Positions 15,309 through 23,494 of a stretch of DNA of 64,000 bases are shown here, one piece after another (position 1 is the first letter of the stretch; each line of letters opens with the position of its first letter). The stretch comes from CBDBCU01 sp965243185 (lineage in GTDB: Bacteria; Chloroflexota; Dehalococcoidia; Lucifugimonadales; UBA3495). Position numbers and translations under genes: made by a program. The stretch lies in contig OZ251531.1 in assembly GCA_965243185.1 (NCBI GenBank), positions 2,604,001 through 2,668,000 of the forward strand. Direction: 5' to 3'. The notes beneath the pieces are model-generated. The model was not told the DNA's origin. It searched no databases and saw only the letters and a list, made by a program, of their open reading frames with translations.

Positions 15309-15777
15309 GCGGAAACCGCGGCCGCGGTTTCCGCCTTGTCGGGAGAAGGGTTGGCAGGTCTGGCCATGCGGGTTGCCAAACGCCGGTTGGACTTCTGGCT
15401 ACCAATTCCGGCTTTGCCCGACCAGGCTGCCGATTACGGTGGCGCGACCTTGAGTTGGCTACTGACGCCGGTTGGTATGGTTGCCATGCCGGCGGGTTGG
15501 CCCGGTGTTGCGACCGCGGTTGACCGTTCTCCAGTCAACCTGGGTTGCTCCGAACTCCTGTGGGAATGGGCGCGGTTTGGCGGCGGTTGGGATTTGCCGT
15601 TGGCCGCTGCTCCGGTTGGGGAATGCGGGGCCTTAGTCCGTTTCCCCGGGGGTAGGAGTGTTGAGGCGTCCGGCGGCGGGTTTAGGCCGGCCGGGGCCCA
15701 CAGCGCGCTGTGTGGAGCGGTATTAAGTTTTACGGTAAGCTTAGCGTAAAGAACCCGGCGTCCCGGGGTCAGGTCAA
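15309..15777 (+). repeat. Structured repeat element, copy 1 (putative ncRNA or palindrome-ended mobile element)
   Basis: Homologous to 63540-64000 in opposite orientation. It opens with a perfect 26-bp palindrome (15309-15334), contains a block (15447-15503) that matches 63810-63866 with only two differences in 57 bases, the palindrome CACAGCGCGCTGTG (15699-15712), and ends near the hairpin CCCGGCGTCCCGGG. Frames are open by chance of composition, but indels between the copies shift them, so it is probably not coding. It occupies the gap between the OsmC gene and threonine synthase. Confidence 0.7.
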
Positions 15778-15871
15778 CCTTGACGGGTTTTATTATGGGG
15801 GATGGTTTAGGGGTTTGTCAAGGGGTTTGAGACGGATTTTCGGGAATTGGGGAATTGGTTTTTAAGAGTTA

Positions 15872-15921
15872 CGGCGGGGGAACTTTTGTAAAAGTTCCCC
15901 CGCACCCCCTCAAAACTTTTT
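15872..15921 (-). repeat. Hairpin repeat (GGGGGAACTTTT/AAAAGTTCCCCC), copy A
   Basis: The reverse complement matches copies at 61937-61986 and 63316-63364 almost base for base. The core is a 12-bp stem with a GT or AC loop, followed by a second stretch (CCCCCTCAAAACTTTT on the plus strand). It may act as a transcription terminator or REP-like element before thrC. No other feature is seen between 15778 and 16028. Confidence 0.7.
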
Positions 15922-16028
15922 GATTTGGGGGATTGCGGGGGCCGCGGCGACGCGGAATGACATAGCGGGGGGGTTGGTGTATTATGGGGGCGGTTTGGTT
16001 CAGTCAGCGGTTGGAGGTTGGACGGGGG

Positions 16029-17207
16029 ATGTTCAGCTATATTGAGGGTTTGGAGTGTACGGTGTGCGGGCGGGGGTATCCGCATAACCGGGTGAGCAAG
16101 GTGAGCGCGTGCTGCGGGAAGGTGCTGTTTGCCCGGTATGATTTGGCGCGGCTGCGGCGGGAGGGGAGCCGGGAGGTTTTTGCGGGTCGGGAGCCGAATA
16201 TGTGGCGGTTCGCGGAGCTGATGCCGGTTACGGAGCCGGGGGCGATAGTTACTCTGGGCGAGGGCGGTACACCGCTGCTGGCGGCGGCCGGGCTGCAACG
16301 GAAGCTGGGGCTGAAAAGCCTGTTCATCAAGGAGGAGGGGCTGAATCCGACCGGGACTTTTAAGGCGCGGGGAATTGGGGCGGCGGTGTCCAAGGCGGCG
16401 GAATTGGGGATAACGGGCTTTACGATGCCTTCGGCGGGGAATGCGGCCGGGGCGGCGGCGGCGTATTGCGCGCGGGCGGGGCGGCCGGTAAAGGTGTTTA
16501 TGCCGCAGGATGCGCCGGCGGCTAATAAGAAGGAGTCGGTATTGGCCGGGTCGGAGCTTAATTTGGTGGCGGGGCTAATCAGCGATGCCGGGCGTTTGTC
16601 GGCGGCGGTGGCGGCGGAACAGGATTTGTTTGACTTGTCCACGCTGAAGGAACCGTATCGGGCCGAGGGCAAGAAAACGATGGGGCTGGAAATCGCGATG
16701 CAGCTGGGCTGGCAAATGCCGGACGCTATTATCTATCCGACCGGCGGCGGGACGGGGATTATCGGGATGTATAAGGGGTTTCAGGAGCTGCTGGAGTTGG
16801 GCTGGGTCGAGGGAAAGCCGCCGAAGTTTATCGCGGTGCAGCCGACCGGGTGTCAGCCGATAGTCAAGGCGTTCAACGAGGGGGCGGCGACGGCGGAGAT
16901 GTGGCCGGATGCGGCGACGGTGGCCGATGGGCTGCGGGTGCCGGGGCCGTTTGCCGATTACCTGATTTTGCAGGCGATACGGGAAACCGGCGGGACGGCG
17001 TTGGCGGTGGAGGATGAGGATATGGTGGCGGCGATGTATGAAATCGCTACGGAGGAGGGGATTATTGCCTGCCCGGAGGGGGCGGCGACGCTGGTGGGAT
17101 TGAAGCGGTTGCTGGCGGAGGGATTTCTGGGGGCGGAGGAGCGTATTGTGCTGCTGAATACCGGTTCCGGGTATAAGTATTTGGATTTGATTCGGGAGCG
17201 GAATTAG
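16029..17207 (+). CDS. thrC: Threonine synthase (PLP-dependent)
   Basis: 392 residues from ATG 16029 (GGAGG upstream; the frame is open earlier to 15984 but without family similarity). An N-terminal zinc-ribbon-like start has CTVCGRGY and CCGKVLF, then the PLP lysine motif NPTGTFKARG, the phosphate-binding PSAGNAAGAAAAY and the glycine-rich YPTGGGTGIIGMYKG. It converts O-phosphohomoserine to threonine. Codon use is strongly G-biased, as in the adjacent OsmC gene. The related threonine dehydratase/diaminopropionate lyases are less likely because of the N-terminal cysteine region. Confidence 0.9.
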   Translation: MFSYIEGLECTVCGRGYPHNRVSKVSACCGKVLFARYDLARLRREGSREVFAGREPNMWRFAELMPVTEPGAIVTLGEGGTPLLAAAGLQRKLGLKSLFIKEEGLNPTGTFKARGIGAAVSKAAELGITGFTMPSAGNAAGAAAAYCARAGRPVKVFMPQDAPAANKKESVLAGSELNLVAGLISDAGRLSAAVAAEQDLFDLSTLKEPYRAEGKKTMGLEIAMQLGWQMPDAIIYPTGGGTGIIGMYKGFQELLELGWVEGKPPKFIAVQPTGCQPIVKAFNEGAATAEMWPDAATVADGLRVPGPFADYLILQAIRETGGTALAVEDEDMVAAMYEIATEEGIIACPEGAATLVGLKRLLAEGFLGAEERIVLLNTGSGYKYLDLIRERN

Positions 17208-17380
17208 AGATTTATGCCGGTAGCCGGGCGGGAATATACTCGGCTCGGCCCGGCCCAAGGACGGGTGGCACAACCGCCCGCCCTAGTCCGGCCAATGGGC
17301 CGGTTAGCCGGACGATTGCAACATACGAATGACGGCAGGGTTATGGTCGGCGGAACAATCCCGCCGGCCATTTCGTTATT

Positions 17381-18181
17381 TTACTCGGCGATGCCCTCCT
17401 CGCTGAATACGGAGCGGGCGATACGCATGGCGGTGCGGGTGTTGAAGTAGCCGCCGTAAAGGGTGAGCTGGATGAATACTTCCATAATTTCGGTGGGGGT
17501 CATTCCTACGCGCAAGGCGCCGGCGATGCGGCGGCGCAGTTGGCGGTCGTAGTGGCCCATCACGGTCAGGGCGGCGAGGGAACACATGGAGCGGGCTTTG
17601 GCGTCGAGGTGGGGGCGGGTATGAATGGCGCCCCAGTTGTATTCGTTGATGAGCCGCTCGAGCTGCATTTCGGGGGTGTTGGGGTCGCCGGTGTAATAGA
17701 TGGTGATGTCGCCCATGTGTTCCTCGTGGGTGGCCAGTCCCAACTGGTAGAGGTCATCGGCGGAGCGGTTGGAGTCGTAGGCGGTGGTGGGGGTGAAACG
17801 GATGCCGCGCTCGTCGAAGATTTCTTTGGCGGTGCGGAGGGCGGTTTCCACGGAGGGGACGCCGACATAAAAGGTCATCTGGATGAAAACTTCGACGACC
17901 TGGGCCGGAGTGAGGCCGAGGTTGAGGGCGCGCTCGATGTGGCGGTGGAGGAGAGGGAGTTGGCCCATCGCCATCAGCGCGGACATAGTGCAGATGCAGC
18001 GCTGGGTAACATCCAAGCCGGGGCGGTTCCAGATGGAGCCGAAAAGGGCTTCGTCAACGATGCGTTTGAGGTCGGGGGCCAACTGGTCGATGCCGGGGAG
18101 GGTGAAGTGGCTGGGGTCGCCGGCGGCCATAGTGGCGCGCATCTGCTGACCCTGTTGAAATCTTTCGTCCAGGGAAGTCAT
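17381..18181 (-). CDS. Double carboxymuconolactone decarboxylase (CMD/AhpD-like) domain protein
   Basis: 266 residues with two CMD repeats: about 30-120 (RCICTMSALMAMGQLPLLHRHIERALNLG) and about 160-255 (RSMCSLAALTVMGHYDRQLRRRIAGALRVG). Each repeat has the usual helix with a histidine or arginine pair but no AhpD-type CxxC, so a decarboxylase or hydratase-like role is more likely than peroxidase support. The upstream palindrome region provides its promoter. Convergent with threonine synthase; the 173-base gap between them shows nothing I can name. Confidence 0.85.
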   Translation of the reverse strand: MTSLDERFQQGQQMRATMAAGDPSHFTLPGIDQLAPDLKRIVDEALFGSIWNRPGLDVTQRCICTMSALMAMGQLPLLHRHIERALNLGLTPAQVVEVFIQMTFYVGVPSVETALRTAKEIFDERGIRFTPTTAYDSNRSADDLYQLGLATHEEHMGDITIYYTGDPNTPEMQLERLINEYNWGAIHTRPHLDAKARSMCSLAALTVMGHYDRQLRRRIAGALRVGMTPTEIMEVFIQLTLYGGYFNTRTAMRIARSVFSEEGIAE

Positions 18182-18221
18182 GCTAGCTCCTTGTGGGGGG
18201 TTGGGGGGTGTTGCCGAGGGT

Positions 18222-18251
18222 ATTATATATCAAATTGGGGGGCGGGGGCAA
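18222..18251 (-). promoter_or_regulatory. Promoter of the CMD-domain gene
   Basis: On the minus strand -35 TTGCCC (18246-18251), an 18-base spacer and a perfect -10 TATAAT (18222-18227). The -35 overlaps the left tip of the large palindrome. Confidence 0.6.
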
Positions 18252-18386
18252 TTGGGGCGGCGCGTTCGATAGCGTTGCATTTTAGGTGGTTTAGCCAGCA
18301 ATTGGGTTTGTACCCTTACTGCAAAACCCGAATTTGCTAATCAAACCACCTAAATCGGAACGCTACCGCCGCCGCGCCGCCAATTG
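18249..18386. repeat. 138-bp imperfect palindrome between divergent promoters
   Basis: Left arm 18249-18310 and right arm 18322-18386 pair with few mismatches and small indels around an 11-base centre. Shared segments include TTTAGGTGGTTT, TAGCGTT and CAATTG at both tips. It looks like a MITE-type insertion or a large cruciform/RNA hairpin. The arms end at the -35 boxes of the two divergent genes. Confidence 0.7.
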
Positions 18387-18412
18387 ACAAGCCCCCCGCC
18401 GGTAACTAAAAT
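18384..18412 (+). promoter_or_regulatory. Promoter of the potassium-uptake operon
   Basis: TTGACA (18384-18389), a 17-base spacer and TAAAAT (18407-18412). The -35 begins inside the right tip of the palindrome. Confidence 0.7.
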
Positions 18413-18469
18413 CCGGTTGAATTTGCGCCGCCCCGAACCCGTCTGCTGTCTGCTGTCCCGAGGCTATTG

Positions 18470-19927
18470 GTGAGCTACCAACCACACCGTCCCCGCGACA
18501 CCGTCATTCGTCAACCCCGGCTGGCTGAGTTGCAGCCCGCCCACTCCGGGGATATACCCCAACGGCGGCCGCGGCGTTTTTTTGCCGCGCCTTTTCTCCT
18601 GCTCTACGGCTTTGTCGCCCTGATTCTGGCCGGCGGGGTATTGCTGACTTTGCCCTGGGCCAGCAACCCGGGGGCAGCCACTTCCTGGGAAACGGCTTTC
18701 TTTACCGCTACTTCGGCGGTTACGGTTACCGGGCATACGGTAGTCAGCACGGCCCAACACTGGAGCTATTTCGGGCAAGCGGTCATTTTCCTGCTGATGC
18801 TGGTCGGCGGCTTGGGCTTTATGTCCGCCGCCATCTTTGTGCTGCTGCTTATCGGGCAGCGTTCCAGCCTGTCGGAGCAACTGGTGCTGCGGGATACGAT
18901 GGGCGTTGACGGATTCAGCGGCCTGCGGCAGATTGCCCGCAACATTGTCATCGTAGTGCTGCTGATTTACCTTGCCGGCGGTATCCTGATGTTCGGCCCG
19001 GTGCGCGACATTACCGGTTTGGGCTTGATCGAATCCGCTTGGCAGGCCATCTTTCTCTCCGTATCCGCTTTCAACAGCGCCGGCTTTTCCATCCTCCCGG
19101 AAATCTCCGACCAGCGCGCCTTGGCTATCCTGGATGGCCGTTGGGCTTTGCAGGGACTGATGGCCGCCCTGATCATCCTCGGCGGTATCGGCTGGACTAT
19201 CCTCGTGGACTTTTACCGCAACCGCCGCTTTTCCCGCTTTTCTCTGGATACCAAACTGGTGCTGATAACCAGCCTGGCTTTGTGGCTGCTGGGCTTCTCC
19301 GTCTATTTCTTTGAGGAATACCTCAGCGTAGCCAGCCGCGGCTACGACCACATCTGGGAGCAGGCCGGAGACGCCCTCTTTCACTCCATCAGCGGCCGCA
19401 CTGCCGGTTTCATCATCACCGACTTTCAGCAGGCCGCCGACTTTACCAAACTGACTTTTTCCTTCCTGATGTTCGTCGGCGGCGCCTCCGGTTCCGTAGC
19501 CGGCGGCATCAAAGTCAACACCCTGGCCGTCATTATCGCCGTGGTCATCGCCTCCATCCGCTCCCGGGCCCAAGCCGAGGCTTTCGGACGGGAAATCCCC
19601 CAGTCCCAAGCGTTCCGGGCCATCGCCATCGCCGGGCTGGGCGTCGGGTTTATCCTGGTGACCGTTCCCGCCCTGACCATCACCGAGGCGGCCGCTCTCC
19701 GCTCCGGAACCATCGAGTTCCTTGACCTGTTCTTTGACACCATTTCCGCCTTTGCCACCAACGGCTCCTCGACCGGCATCGTCCCGGAACTGGGGGTAGC
19801 CGGCAAGCTTATTTTCATCGCCGCTATGTTCCTCGGCCGCATCGGCCCCTTGACTTTGGCTTTGGCCTTGGCCACCCCGGAGCGGACGGTCTATCGTTTT
19901 GCTCAGGAAAGGGTTAAAATAGGATGA
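18470..19927 (+). CDS. TrkH/KtrB-family potassium transporter membrane subunit
   Basis: 485 residues from GTG 18470 (GAGG six bases earlier; TTG one codon upstream is an alternative). A cytosolic basic N-terminus is followed by about ten membrane helices in the MPM-repeat arrangement. Selectivity-filter-like loops are visible as SAVTVTGHTV, SAFNSAGFS, SGRTAGF and FATNGSSTG. It moves K+ (or Na+) inward and is gated by an RCK protein. The RCK partner gene follows 25 bases downstream. Confidence 0.92.
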   Translation: MSYQPHRPRDTVIRQPRLAELQPAHSGDIPQRRPRRFFAAPFLLLYGFVALILAGGVLLTLPWASNPGAATSWETAFFTATSAVTVTGHTVVSTAQHWSYFGQAVIFLLMLVGGLGFMSAAIFVLLLIGQRSSLSEQLVLRDTMGVDGFSGLRQIARNIVIVVLLIYLAGGILMFGPVRDITGLGLIESAWQAIFLSVSAFNSAGFSILPEISDQRALAILDGRWALQGLMAALIILGGIGWTILVDFYRNRRFSRFSLDTKLVLITSLALWLLGFSVYFFEEYLSVASRGYDHIWEQAGDALFHSISGRTAGFIITDFQQAADFTKLTFSFLMFVGGASGSVAGGIKVNTLAVIIAVVIASIRSRAQAEAFGREIPQSQAFRAIAIAGLGVGFILVTVPALTITEAAALRSGTIEFLDLFFDTISAFATNGSSTGIVPELGVAGKLIFIAAMFLGRIGPLTLALALATPERTVYRFAQERVKIG

Positions 19928-19952
19928 CCCCCAACGGGAGGCGGCAGCGGGT

Positions 19953-20669
19953 ATGAAAAAACGGGTCTGTGTTATCGGAATGGGGCGGTTCGGGATCGGC
20001 ATGGCCGCGGAACTGTTCCAAGCCGGCCACGACGTGCTGGTTATCGACACCGACGACGAAAAAGTCCAGAGTATGTTGGGCCGCGCCACCTACGCTGTGC
20101 GCGCCGACGCCACCAACGCCGACACCCTGCGCGAGTTGGGCGTCGCCGATTACGATGTTGCCATCCTCACCCTGGGCGACCAGAATGTCCAGGCCAGCAT
20201 CCTTATCGCTATGCTGCTGAAAGACCTGAACCTGTCCTTTATCGTGGCCCGGGCTACCAACCAGCTCCACGGCGAAACCCTGGAGCGTATCGGCGTCACC
20301 CGGGTCGTCTATCCCGAGGAGGAAAGCGCCAAGCGGGTAGCCCATGTCGATTTCAACCACAATGTTATCGACTATATGGACATCGTCGCCAATGCCGGCA
20401 TTACCAAACTGCGCCCGCCGCGCAGTATGGTCAACCATACTCTTGAGGATGCCGGCTTGGCCGGGGCTAAAAACCGCTATTCGCTCACCGTGCTGGCGGT
20501 GCGCCGCGGCCGCGGCTACATCCTGAACCCGTCCAAAGACGAGCTGATTAGCGACGGCGATGTCCTGATTGTGGCCGGCCGCAGCGAATATGTCGCTATG
20601 CTTTCCGAACTGTCCCGCCAGGAAGCCGATACGGCCGACCAAGCGCGGGAACGGCTCAACTTGGCCTAA
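19953..20669 (+). CDS. trkA: TrkA/KtrA-type RCK regulator
   Basis: 238 residues, with a Rossmann RCK_N domain (IGMGRFGIGMA; acidic residue at VIDTDDE) and an RCK_C domain (about 150-220). It binds nucleotide (NAD or ATP/ADP) and gates the TrkH pore. Gene order directly after trkH supports this. Confidence 0.92.
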   Translation: MKKRVCVIGMGRFGIGMAAELFQAGHDVLVIDTDDEKVQSMLGRATYAVRADATNADTLRELGVADYDVAILTLGDQNVQASILIAMLLKDLNLSFIVARATNQLHGETLERIGVTRVVYPEEESAKRVAHVDFNHNVIDYMDIVANAGITKLRPPRSMVNHTLEDAGLAGAKNRYSLTVLAVRRGRGYILNPSKDELISDGDVLIVAGRSEYVAMLSELSRQEADTADQARERLNLA

Positions 20670-20692
20670 CTCTAACTACAAGCGGGTAAAGG

Positions 20693-21190
20693 ATGCAAGT
20701 CGGCCCCTGGAAACTTCAGAAACCGGCCTCCCGCCGCAGCCCGGGGGAGCTGCGAATCCTCGTGCCGGTCAACGGTCAGCCGGCCAGCGACCACGCCTTT
20801 CGCTGGGCTTGCCAACTGGCCCGGCAGCAGCGGGCCCGCCTCCACGCCCTCTATGTTTTCGAGATTCCGCTGGCCTTCCCCTTGGAAGCCGACGAAAGCG
20901 AGTCCGATTTGACCCAGGGCGAAGCCATCCTGAAACGGATGGAAAACATTGCCGCCGCTGAACATTATTCGGTGAACGGGCTAAATGTGCGCGCCCGCAC
21001 TGCCGGCCCCGCCATCATCCACGAAGCTGTCGAGCGTAAAATCGACCTGCTGGTGCTGGGGCTGTCCGAACCGCCCGGCGCCGCCGTCCGATCATTCGAC
21101 AATACCACCGATTACATCCTGAAATACGCCCCTTGCCAGGTGCTGCTCTCCCGGGAACCCCAAGCCGCCATGGCCGCCGCTGACCGTTAA
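20693..21190 (+). CDS. Universal stress protein (UspA family)
   Basis: 165 residues with a UspA fold: RILVPVNGQPASDHAFRWA at the start and DLLVLGLSEPPG near the end, then the TDYILKYAPCQVLL closing strand. The ATP-binding Gly-rich motif (G-x2-G-x9-G-S/T) is imperfect. It lies within the K+ operon, where UspA proteins are often found as partners of channel regulation. Confidence 0.88.
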   Translation: MQVGPWKLQKPASRRSPGELRILVPVNGQPASDHAFRWACQLARQQRARLHALYVFEIPLAFPLEADESESDLTQGEAILKRMENIAAAEHYSVNGLNVRARTAGPAIIHEAVERKIDLLVLGLSEPPGAAVRSFDNTTDYILKYAPCQVLLSREPQAAMAAADR

Positions 21191-21203
21191 GGCAACTCGA
21201 CTG

Positions 21204-21632
21204 ATGGATATTCTAATTTTCGGTTGCACCCGTCTGACCTATACCCTGGTACCCCATTTGACCGGGGCCGGGCATCGCTTGACCGTCCTCGACCCGGACG
21301 CTGACCGCTTGGCGCTATTGCAGCGGGAAACCTCCCATCCGCCGATCCAAGTAATTCCCACCGTCGAGCCGGTGATGCTAGACTACTTGCAGCAGGGCGG
21401 CATCGCCGAATGTCAAGCCTTTCTGGCCCTATCCGGCGATGATCCGCCCAATTTGTTGGTCAGCCAAACCGCCCGGCTGATCTACAATGTCTCCCGGGTC
21501 TATTGCCGGCTCAGCGACCCCCTCCTGCGGGAGTTTTATCGCGGCTTGGGGCTGGAAGTAATCGACGCCGGCGCCGAATCCCTCGAACGAGTGCGCCAGT
21601 CCCTCCAATCCGACGCAGTACGGCAGCGTTAA
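21204..21632 (+). CDS. Short RCK_N (TrkA-N) protein lacking the C-terminal domain
   Basis: 142 residues that contain only the Rossmann domain (IFGCTRLTYTLVPHLTGAGH, VLDPDADRL). The glycine motif is degenerate (G-C-T-R-L) compared with G-x-G-x-x-G, so nucleotide binding may be lost. RCK_C is absent. It starts 13 bases after the UspA gene and ends four bases before the next RCK gene, suggesting that the two RCK proteins form a heteromer. Confidence 0.8.
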   Translation: MDILIFGCTRLTYTLVPHLTGAGHRLTVLDPDADRLALLQRETSHPPIQVIPTVEPVMLDYLQQGGIAECQAFLALSGDDPPNLLVSQTARLIYNVSRVYCRLSDPLLREFYRGLGLEVIDAGAESLERVRQSLQSDAVRQR

Positions 21633-21636
21633 ACCG

Positions 21637-22323
21637 ATGTTTATTATTATCGTAGGATGCAGTGAAACCGGTTTCGGCTTGGCCCGGCTGCTTCTGGTCT
21701 CCGGCCACGAAGTGGCGGTAGTGGAACGCAGCCAAGCCCGCTGTCAACTGCTCTGGACGGAGCTGGGCAGCGTAGCCGTCCTGGGCGACGGCGTCGATCC
21801 GGAGGACTTGAAACGCGCCGGCATCAACCGGGCTGATGTCGTCGTCGCCCTCACCGGCCAGGACGACACTAATCTGGTGGTCTGCCAACTGGCTAAACAC
21901 CAGTTCCACATCGACCGCACCGCCGCCGTCATCAAGGACGCCAAAAATCAGCCCATCTTTCGCCTGTTGGGTGTGGACCTGATTGTCAACTCCCCCGACC
22001 TGATTCTCGACAGCTTGGAGCAAGGCATTGCCGAGGTCAATCTCCGCCGCCGCCTCACCCTCCGCATTCCCAACACCTCCATTGTCAGCATCGCCGTACC
22101 TCATGATGCCGCCGCCATCGGTCGCCTGCTGACCGACGTAGGCCACAACCCGCAAGTGGATACGGAAATCCTGAACCACAGCTTTGTCTGCATGGTGATT
22201 CGCGGCCGCCAGACCCTACCGCCAACCGGCTTGACCGTAGCCGAAAACGACGAACTCTTTGCCGTAACTACCGCCGACGAGGAACCAAAACTCTACGAAC
22301 TGTTCACCGGAGTAAAGCCGTGA
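21637..22323 (+). CDS. TrkA-type RCK protein
   Basis: 228 residues with RCK_N (IVGCSETGFGLARLLLVSGH) and RCK_C (about 140-220, ending ENDELFAVTTADEEPKLYELF). Third RCK protein of the operon. The last four bases (GTGA) overlap the start of pheA, showing the operon continues. Confidence 0.9.
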   Translation: MFIIIVGCSETGFGLARLLLVSGHEVAVVERSQARCQLLWTELGSVAVLGDGVDPEDLKRAGINRADVVVALTGQDDTNLVVCQLAKHQFHIDRTAAVIKDAKNQPIFRLLGVDLIVNSPDLILDSLEQGIAEVNLRRRLTLRIPNTSIVSIAVPHDAAAIGRLLTDVGHNPQVDTEILNHSFVCMVIRGRQTLPPTGLTVAENDELFAVTTADEEPKLYELFTGVKP

Positions 22324-23150
22324 CGCAACGCCTGTCTTATTTCGGCCCGGCCGGCACCTACACCGAGGAGGCCGCCCATCTCTATGACGCCCAAGCCGAA
22401 CTGATCCCCTTCGCCACCATCCCCACGGTGTGCCAAGCCGTATCCGACGGCGCCGTCGACGCCGGGGTAGTGCCGATCGAAAACAGCATCGAGGGTTCGG
22501 TTGTCAACACCCTCGACTTCCTGATTAACGAGTCCGACCTTGCCATCCGCTACGAAATTGTCCTGCCCATTGAACACTGTTTGATGGTGCGGCCCGGCGC
22601 CGACTCGACCCTCTTGCAGGTCATCTTTTCCCATCCTCAATCCCTGGCCCAGTGCCGCCACTACCTCGAAGACCACTACCCGGCGGCGCGGCCTACCGCC
22701 TCTTTAAGCAACGCCGCCGCCGTCACCGAAATGCTGTCCAGCCCGGTACCGGCCGCTGCTATCGGACCCCAACGGGCGGCCCAGCTCTACGGCGCGGAAA
22801 TCATCGACCGCGGCATCCAGGACCGGGCCAACAATATGACCCGGTTTGTCGTAGTGGCGCCCACCGACCACGCCCCCACCGGGCAGGATAAAACTTCTAT
22901 CTGTTTTTCCTTCGCCCAGGACGCCCCGGGCTCCCTGTACCAAGCCCTCGGCGTCTTTGCCCTCCGCGACCTCAACTTGGTAAAAATCGAATCCCGCCCC
23001 ACCAAAGAATCCCTCGGCCGCTACAACTTTCTCGTGGATTGCGAAGGCCATCGCGCCAGCCCGGCCGTGCAGGAAGCCTTGACTGTTCTGGCCGGCCAGG
23101 TCAGCGCCCTCAAGATATTCGGCTCCTACCCCCGCTGGGACACCCATTAG
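22320..23150 (+). CDS. pheA: Prephenate dehydratase
   Basis: 276 residues from GTG 22320 in GTGA overlap with the RCK gene. It has the dehydratase start YFGPAGTYTEEAA, the central SNAAAVTEML and RFVVVAP (T-R-F motif), and a C-terminal ACT domain (KTSICFSFAQDAPGSLYQAL, ESRPTKESLGRYNFLVDCEGH) for phenylalanine feedback. It converts prephenate to phenylpyruvate. No chorismate mutase domain is present. Its position in a K+ operon is unusual and may reflect only transcriptional convenience. Confidence 0.93.
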   Translation: MTQRLSYFGPAGTYTEEAAHLYDAQAELIPFATIPTVCQAVSDGAVDAGVVPIENSIEGSVVNTLDFLINESDLAIRYEIVLPIEHCLMVRPGADSTLLQVIFSHPQSLAQCRHYLEDHYPAARPTASLSNAAAVTEMLSSPVPAAAIGPQRAAQLYGAEIIDRGIQDRANNMTRFVVVAPTDHAPTGQDKTSICFSFAQDAPGSLYQALGVFALRDLNLVKIESRPTKESLGRYNFLVDCEGHRASPAVQEALTVLAGQVSALKIFGSYPRWDTH

Positions 23151-23163
23151 GCGCGGCCGCCGG

Positions 23164-23442
23164 CTACTCCCGCCCGCGGTCAAACCGTTCCCGTATCCGC
23201 TCCGCTACCCGGTTGATGACGCCAAAGAAGCCCAGGGTTTTCGACACCTCTTTAGTGGAACTGAGGACAATCCCCGAAGCTTCCTCCAGGTTGCTCCCGG
23301 TGCGCCGCAGAGAAGTAATAAAGCTCAGCAGCCGCACCATCAAAATTATCGCCAGCACCAAGGCAACAATCAGGATGCCCAAGCTGAGGATGGTCAGCAG
23401 GTCTTTGACAAAGGCCACCTGAATCAAGATACTTTCGTCCAC
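23164..23442 (-). CDS. Small membrane-anchored protein (DUF948-like)
   Basis: 92 residues: one hydrophobic helix (about 13-42) followed by an amphipathic helical tail with two repeats of polar and Leu/Val residues (SNLEEASGIVLSSTKEVSKTL) and a basic end. It resembles DUF948-type proteins of Gram-positive bacteria. Convergent with pheA. Confidence 0.7.
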   Translation of the reverse strand: MDESILIQVAFVKDLLTILSLGILIVALVLAIILMVRLLSFITSLRRTGSNLEEASGIVLSSTKEVSKTLGFFGVINRVAERIRERFDRGRE

Positions 23443-23494
23443 TACTTACTCCCTTGTATCGGAATGGGGACGGCCGTGCCGGCCCCGGTTCAGT

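Noticed and set aside
15303..15749. 148-residue open frame inside the structured repeat
   Set aside because: The homologous copy near the window end has indels that shift frames, and the palindromes are conserved instead of a protein. No ribosome-binding site.
15872..15921. Riboswitch upstream of threonine synthase
   Set aside because: The hairpin occurs elsewhere next to unrelated genes, so it is a general repeat and not a thrC-specific leader.
18464..20089. 541-residue minus-strand frame opposite TrkH
   Set aside because: Antisense to a clear membrane transporter; composition (Gln/Gly/Asp rich) is that of a shadow frame.
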